From: Indolivaga macrotermitis
GTDB lineage: Bacteria; Bacteroidota; Bacteroidia; Bacteroidales; Dysgonomonadaceae
Direction: 5' to 3'
Assembly (NCBI RefSeq): GCF_900128985.1
Contig: NZ_FQUC01000014.1
Location: forward strand, 50,576 to 114,575
Length of the DNA stretch: 64,000 bases
Position numbers and translations under genes: made by a program. Of this stretch, positions 59,082 to 64,000 are shown piece by piece (positions within the stretch are counted from its first letter, which is position 1; each line of letters starts with the position of its first letter). Below the pieces are notes generated by a model that worked only from the letters and a program-made list of their open reading frames with translations, was not told where the DNA came from and ran no database searches.

Positions 59082-61607
59082 TTATAATCGACGGACATTG
59101 AATCCGGTGAATTTAGCTCTTGACTGGGTAGTCCGGAAACCGAACCAACCCGAAGTGTATGGGTTTTGATCTGTGTAATCAACTATTGTTTTACCGTCAA
59201 TGGTATATTGTATATTTCCGTCCTTACACTTTATGGTTATATTGTACCAGTGGTTGGGTCTTAGCAGGTTACCTTTGTCTGTGTATTCGGTGATGATGTC
59301 GGGGCGTGTTTTTTCTTTCTCAAATTTCTCGAAATTTCCATTGTACTTACGGAAACGCGTTGTGGTATTGCTGTTGCCTCCATATCCGAGGTAATACATA
59401 TTTAAACTGTAGTAACGCCCGAATACGCCATCGCGCCACGATGCCTGTTTAAATATATCATCGGGATATAGCGGGTCTTGTGCCATCCAGAAGCAATTCA
59501 GGTCACTAAGCCTGTCTCCGGCCTTACCTTGCTGCATAATACAAGCCGAAAATGAAATTTCCAGATTCCCCTCGTATTTTTCGTTACGCCATAGGGTAAA
59601 TCCTTTTTTTGCCTCAATTTCTATCGTATCGTTGCTGAAACTGATATTGTTTTCCTGAGCTTCTATCGTCCAATACGTTTTAAATAAGGATTTGGTAAGC
59701 CCTGCCTTATCTGTTGCCCATTCTTTTGCTTTGGTTACCATGTCGAAACTAGGGTGGGGTGGTTGGTTGTAAGCGACATTCTGCCAGGCTATGGCCATCC
59801 TGTATTGGTGATCGTGCATCAGGGTCGGCAATTTATATGCTGCAGGTATGGTTGTCGAGTAAATTCTTAGTTCACTGTTATCGACTGTTCTCCATATCAC
59901 CTCTTCGCGCCAATCGCCAAGTATGTCCGCCGATAGGCAGGCATTGCCTTTTGTACTGTTGTTTGATACAACTGTTCCCGGGCTGAGTAGTGTGTCGGTC
60001 TTGTGATTGATCCAGTCCCACTTTGTAATTGTGGTGTGATCCAGCAGTTCACGCAAAGGATCGGCATCCCACCAGATTCCGAAGTTACATGAGTTGGGTT
60101 TATCTTTGTATATTTCTTCGCCGGTATCGCTCCGGTAAGTGCCTCCAAAACCAGACCAGCATTCGGATCCTGCATATCTTGGGTCTATGTCGGCTGACAT
60201 TCCACGGCCGATATCCCTGCCCGGAAATTTTTGCCAGATGATTTCTCCCGTTTTCCCGTCAAATAAAGCCATTCCGGGAGTATTCAAAGCTTTTGTTTTT
60301 TCTTCTGTCTCGTGCACGCCAAATACTTCAAGTCCCGGCCGGCTAGGGATAAGATCTCCTGCATGAAGTGCGTCACCATGCCTTAATCTGGTTGTGTATA
60401 AGCCTTTTCCGTTATGATCGACGGTCATAGCCCCGATACAAACCTCATCCAGACCATCTCCGTCGAAATCAGCAACAGTCACAGAGTGGTTACCCATTCC
60501 CGAGTATCCTTCCCATTCGGGTAATGCGCTGTCGAATACCCATCTCGAAGATAGCTTTCCATCTTTGTAATCCCATGCTGCGAGAACAGACCGTCCGTAC
60601 CATCCGCGTACCATTACAGCCGAAGGTGTATCTTTTTCGAAGAAAGCGACGCATGCCGTGAATCTGTCCGATCTGCCTCCGGTAGCGTCATTACCTCCGT
60701 TTCCACCAACTCCTCCCCAACCGTCCAGAGGGTAACGTGTCGGGATATATTCGGCAGTAGCCAGTTCTTTTCCTGTTGTACCCTCAAATGCTGATATATA
60801 CTCGGGACCTTCTACAATTTTTCCATACATCCTCGAGTTCGGGTCTTTATTTCTCCAGTCAGCCAATGGGTCGCCTACAGCCTTGCCTGTTCCATCAATA
60901 GTTCCGTCACCTGTCTTACAAATAAGTTCGGCTTTGCCATCTCCGTCAAAGTCATATACTAACAGTTGGGTGTATGCGGCGCCTGATCTGATATTTTTAC
61001 CCAGATTTATCCGCCAAAGGTGTTTTCCGTTTAGTTTGTATGCATCGATATATGTATCTCCTGTAAATCCGGCTTGTGGAGGACGCTTTGAATTGGTTGG
61101 CTCCCATTTTAGAATGATTTCATATTCGCCGTCTCCGTCTAGGTCACCTACGGTAATATCATTGGCGGTATAATCGTATTTTTCGTTGTCAAATGTAATT
61201 CCGCCTTCCGGTTTCCGGATAGGTATGCTTAGGTAAGGGTTCTGGGGTTTATTGGCCGCAATATGATAAGAGGCGAGGTTTTTCCCTCTTGCATCTTTCA
61301 GGTACCAGGTATTGTCTTTACTAAAGTCTATATTGTCGCAAACATAATCGGATGTATTTACGATTAATGATTTGTTTGCTTTTTCGGGTTTGCTTTTTCC
61401 TTCCTGATGGTAAAGGTCGAATCCGTCTTCTTTCTTATCGGTCGATAATATGCGCCATCCGATATACGCCTGATTGTTGCTTACCGGGAGTGCAATTAAG
61501 GCTCTGTCCAGATTTTCTTTTCTATGCTGGGCACTGATAGTATTGATTTTGAATACAGGAAAAATGAATATTGTCAAAAACAAGACAATGGCAGATATTG
61601 TTTTCAT
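59082..61607 (-). CDS. rhamnogalacturonan lyase (PL11-like) with extra C-terminal domain
   Basis: 841 residues, Sec signal peptide ending near ISAQ. Residues ~30-620 resemble PL11 rhamnogalacturonan lyases: repeated calcium-binding loops DLDGDGEYEI, DFDGDGKAEL and DFDGDGLDEV on a beta-propeller, with GWYGRS and WWDADPLRELLD. These cut the rhamnogalacturonan-I backbone of pectin. The remaining ~220 residues resemble a laminin-G/LamG-like or DUF1080-type carbohydrate-binding domain (TIEAQENN..., FNVRRL), longer than usual for the family. No SusC/D genes are adjacent. Confidence 0.88.
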   Translation of the reverse strand: MKTISAIVLFLTIFIFPVFKINTISAQHRKENLDRALIALPVSNNQAYIGWRILSTDKKEDGFDLYHQEGKSKPEKANKSLIVNTSDYVCDNIDFSKDNTWYLKDARGKNLASYHIAANKPQNPYLSIPIRKPEGGITFDNEKYDYTANDITVGDLDGDGEYEIILKWEPTNSKRPPQAGFTGDTYIDAYKLNGKHLWRINLGKNIRSGAAYTQLLVYDFDGDGKAELICKTGDGTIDGTGKAVGDPLADWRNKDPNSRMYGKIVEGPEYISAFEGTTGKELATAEYIPTRYPLDGWGGVGGNGGNDATGGRSDRFTACVAFFEKDTPSAVMVRGWYGRSVLAAWDYKDGKLSSRWVFDSALPEWEGYSGMGNHSVTVADFDGDGLDEVCIGAMTVDHNGKGLYTTRLRHGDALHAGDLIPSRPGLEVFGVHETEEKTKALNTPGMALFDGKTGEIIWQKFPGRDIGRGMSADIDPRYAGSECWSGFGGTYRSDTGEEIYKDKPNSCNFGIWWDADPLRELLDHTTITKWDWINHKTDTLLSPGTVVSNNSTKGNACLSADILGDWREEVIWRTVDNSELRIYSTTIPAAYKLPTLMHDHQYRMAIAWQNVAYNQPPHPSFDMVTKAKEWATDKAGLTKSLFKTYWTIEAQENNISFSNDTIEIEAKKGFTLWRNEKYEGNLEISFSACIMQQGKAGDRLSDLNCFWMAQDPLYPDDIFKQASWRDGVFGRYYSLNMYYLGYGGNSNTTTRFRKYNGNFEKFEKEKTRPDIITEYTDKGNLLRPNHWYNITIKCKDGNIQYTIDGKTIVDYTDQNPYTSGWFGFRTTQSRAKFTGFNVRRL

Positions 61608-61769
61608 ATTAGATATTGGAAAATAAGGATTGGGGTTAATGCTCTGTCAAAAATAGAAAATAAAGTTGAATATCAATTGTGTTTTATTCTGAAAATACAG
61701 ATAGAAATATGATAGATTGAATACTCGCTTCTTTCTATGTTATTAGCCCGGAATTAAATCTAAAAATAT

Positions 61770-61777
61770 AACTTTGT
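61770..61777 (+). promoter_or_regulatory. -7 element of the marC-like gene
   Basis: TAACTTTG matches the TAnnTTTG consensus, 22 bases before the start codon; the -33 box is not clear. Confidence 0.45.
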
Positions 61778-61798
61778 GAATCATTAATACTATATACA

Positions 61799-62383
61799 AT
61801 GAATCAGGATATAACTCAGATATTAAGCGCTTTTGTCGTTTTGTTTGCATTAATTGATGTTTTAGGTTCTGTCCCTATTTTCTTAAATTATCAGAAGAAT
61901 GGCGATGATGTAAACCCATTTCAGGCATCGTTGTATGCTTTTGTTATAATGACTGCATTTTTGTTCGTCGGAGATTGGATACTGCAACTGTTCAATGTAG
62001 ATGTATCTTCTTTTGCGATAGCGGGGGCATTGGTTATTTTTATAATTTCGGTAGAGATGATTTTTGGTATCGAAGTTTTTCGGAATGATGCTCCGGGAGG
62101 GTCAACAACTCTGGTGCCGATTGTTTTTCCGTTATTGGCAGGCCCCGGAACTTTTACTGCGTTACTGTCTATGAGAGCCGAGTTTCGTGTGACTAATATC
62201 ATAATAGCACTTTTGCTGAATATGATTCTGGTCTTTTTTGTATTGAAAAACCTGAAATTCGTAGAACGGTTAATAGGCGTAAGCGGAGTATATGTTATGC
62301 GTAAGTTTTTTGGAATTATCCTGATGGCTATATCAGTGAGGTTATTTACTTCCAACCTGTCGGGATTGTTAAGTTCATTTTAA
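61799..62383 (+). CDS. MarC-family integral membrane protein
   Basis: 194 residues with six hydrophobic segments and the MarC pattern FALIDVLGSVPIFLNY near the start and VPIVFPLLAGPGTFTALLSMRAE in the middle. Family members are putative transporters with no settled substrate. Isolated gene between the rhamnogalacturonan lyase and enolase. A long weak stem (GAGAAGC with AGCTTCTC, about 62396-62450) may end it. Confidence 0.85.
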   Translation: MNQDITQILSAFVVLFALIDVLGSVPIFLNYQKNGDDVNPFQASLYAFVIMTAFLFVGDWILQLFNVDVSSFAIAGALVIFIISVEMIFGIEVFRNDAPGGSTTLVPIVFPLLAGPGTFTALLSMRAEFRVTNIIIALLLNMILVFFVLKNLKFVERLIGVSGVYVMRKFFGIILMAISVRLFTSNLSGLLSSF

Positions 62384-62498
62384 GAATAAACAATAGAGAA
62401 GCTGGTCGGCTCTTGTTGTCTGTTAATTTGTATATAGATAGCTTCTCTTTAAAGTGGAATACTAGCCCGAAAGTATTTCAATAACCAAAAAAAAGAAG

Positions 62499-62506
62499 TA
62501 TTTTTG
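62499..62506 (+). promoter_or_regulatory. -7 element of the enolase gene
   Basis: TATTTTTG fits TAnnTTTG and lies 63 bases before the ATG. No good TTG is found at the standard distance. Confidence 0.4.
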
Positions 62507-62557
62507 TTACATTAAAAACAAAGAGAATAGTAATTTACATTATATCATTTAATTTAA

Positions 62558-63865
<1,308 letters not shown>

Positions 63866-63910
63866 GAAGACTTCTTGTTATTTATAATAGAAAGCCGGAA
63901 CCGGATGAAG

Positions 63911-64000
63911 TGCCCCCCCAAAGTTGGACAATAAATTATTAACTATATTTAGATTGAGTTCGGTATTTTACCGGGCTCAATCCGTTTAAAGACAGTTTAA
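63911..64000. mobile_element. end of an IS3-family insertion sequence (cut by the window)
   Basis: TGCCCCCCCAAAGTTGGACA at 63911-63930 resembles the terminal inverted repeat of IS3-family elements common in Bacteroidota. The bases just inside it encode the end of a transposase on the minus strand. The rest lies beyond the window. The IS follows the enolase gene and interrupts a region that looks like half of its terminator (GAAAGCCGGAACCGG at 63890-63904). Confidence 0.7.
63939..64000 (-). CDS. IS3-family transposase (OrfB) C-terminus, partial
   Basis: The minus strand reads KLSLNGLSPVKYRTQSKYS and stop; GLSPVKYRTQ is the usual C-terminal end of the DDE transposase OrfB of IS3-family elements. 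Only the last 19 codons fall in the window. Position 9 bases inside the terminal repeat agrees. Confidence 0.7.
   Translation of the reverse strand, partial: KLSLNGLSPVKYRTQSKYS

Overview
The window reads as chromosome of a member of the Bacteroidota, most likely order Bacteroidales and possibly Dysgonomonas-like (genus is a guess). The signs are promoters of the form TTG-N19/20-TAnnTTTG, very few Shine-Dalgarno sequences, and family content typical of the phylum: PepSY-like lipoproteins, DUF4468, head-GIN and META-domain lipoproteins, a PL11 rhamnogalacturonan lyase, a secreted tricorn-like protease and BT4734/VirE-type primases. No rRNA and no CRISPR array are visible.

Layout. 0.1-7.3 kb: secreted tricorn-like S41 protease, a ~500 bp highly structured non-coding block, a TSUP/DUF1634 membrane pair, an aldo/keto reductase and a Rieske-like lipoprotein. 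7.4-7.6 kb: tRNA-Gly(GCC) and tRNA-Leu(TAA) behind a textbook promoter. 7,563-24,123: a 16.6 kb integrated element in the 3' end of tRNA-Leu, bounded by a 15 bp direct repeat. Read from its integrase end leftward it has a tyrosine integrase, an RteC-like protein, an excisionase-like HTH protein, an SF3-type helicase (DUF5906), a prim-pol, an iteron-rich origin-like region, four small or unknown genes, a 1313-residue tape measure protein and a 997-residue tail-tip protein. Beyond a divergent repressor/early promoter region lies a cluster of tiny genes. It has no capsid, portal, terminase, tail tube, lysis, relaxase or conjugation gene that I can see, so it is either a decayed prophage or an unusual tail-carrying satellite. 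This is the strongest candidate for something undescribed.

24.2-25.6 kb: DUF493 protein, XRE regulator, unknown protein. 25.6-30.8 kb: a two-component system embedded among four PepSY-like envelope proteins, one with three tandem domains. 31.0-37.6 kb: a same-strand redox cluster (AraC regulator, secreted flavodoxin, NapH/NapG-like polyferredoxin with an internal twin-arginine motif, Tat-exported ferredoxin-type aldo/keto reductase, DUF1893, ECF-S-like protein) ending in its own TatA and TatC. 38.3-43.0 kb: TolC/MacA/MacB-type efflux operon. 43-51 kb: S9 peptidase, an unknown secreted protein, a DUF4468-flavin reductase fusion, a LolD-type ATPase and a secreted leucine-rich repeat protein. 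51.4-59.0 kb: ABC-F ATPase, rRNA m5C methyltransferase, small conserved protein, acyltransferase, omega-amidase, two double-META lipoproteins and a head-GIN protein. 59-64 kb: rhamnogalacturonan lyase, MarC protein, enolase, and the end of an IS3-family insertion sequence cut by the window edge.

Functional themes: the 31-37.6 kb cluster looks like a self-contained route that feeds electrons to periplasmic Fe-S and flavin proteins and brings the Tat translocase needed to export them. The 25.6-30.8 kb cluster looks like an envelope signalling module. The element carries its own replication initiation proteins next to a repeat array that could be their origin.
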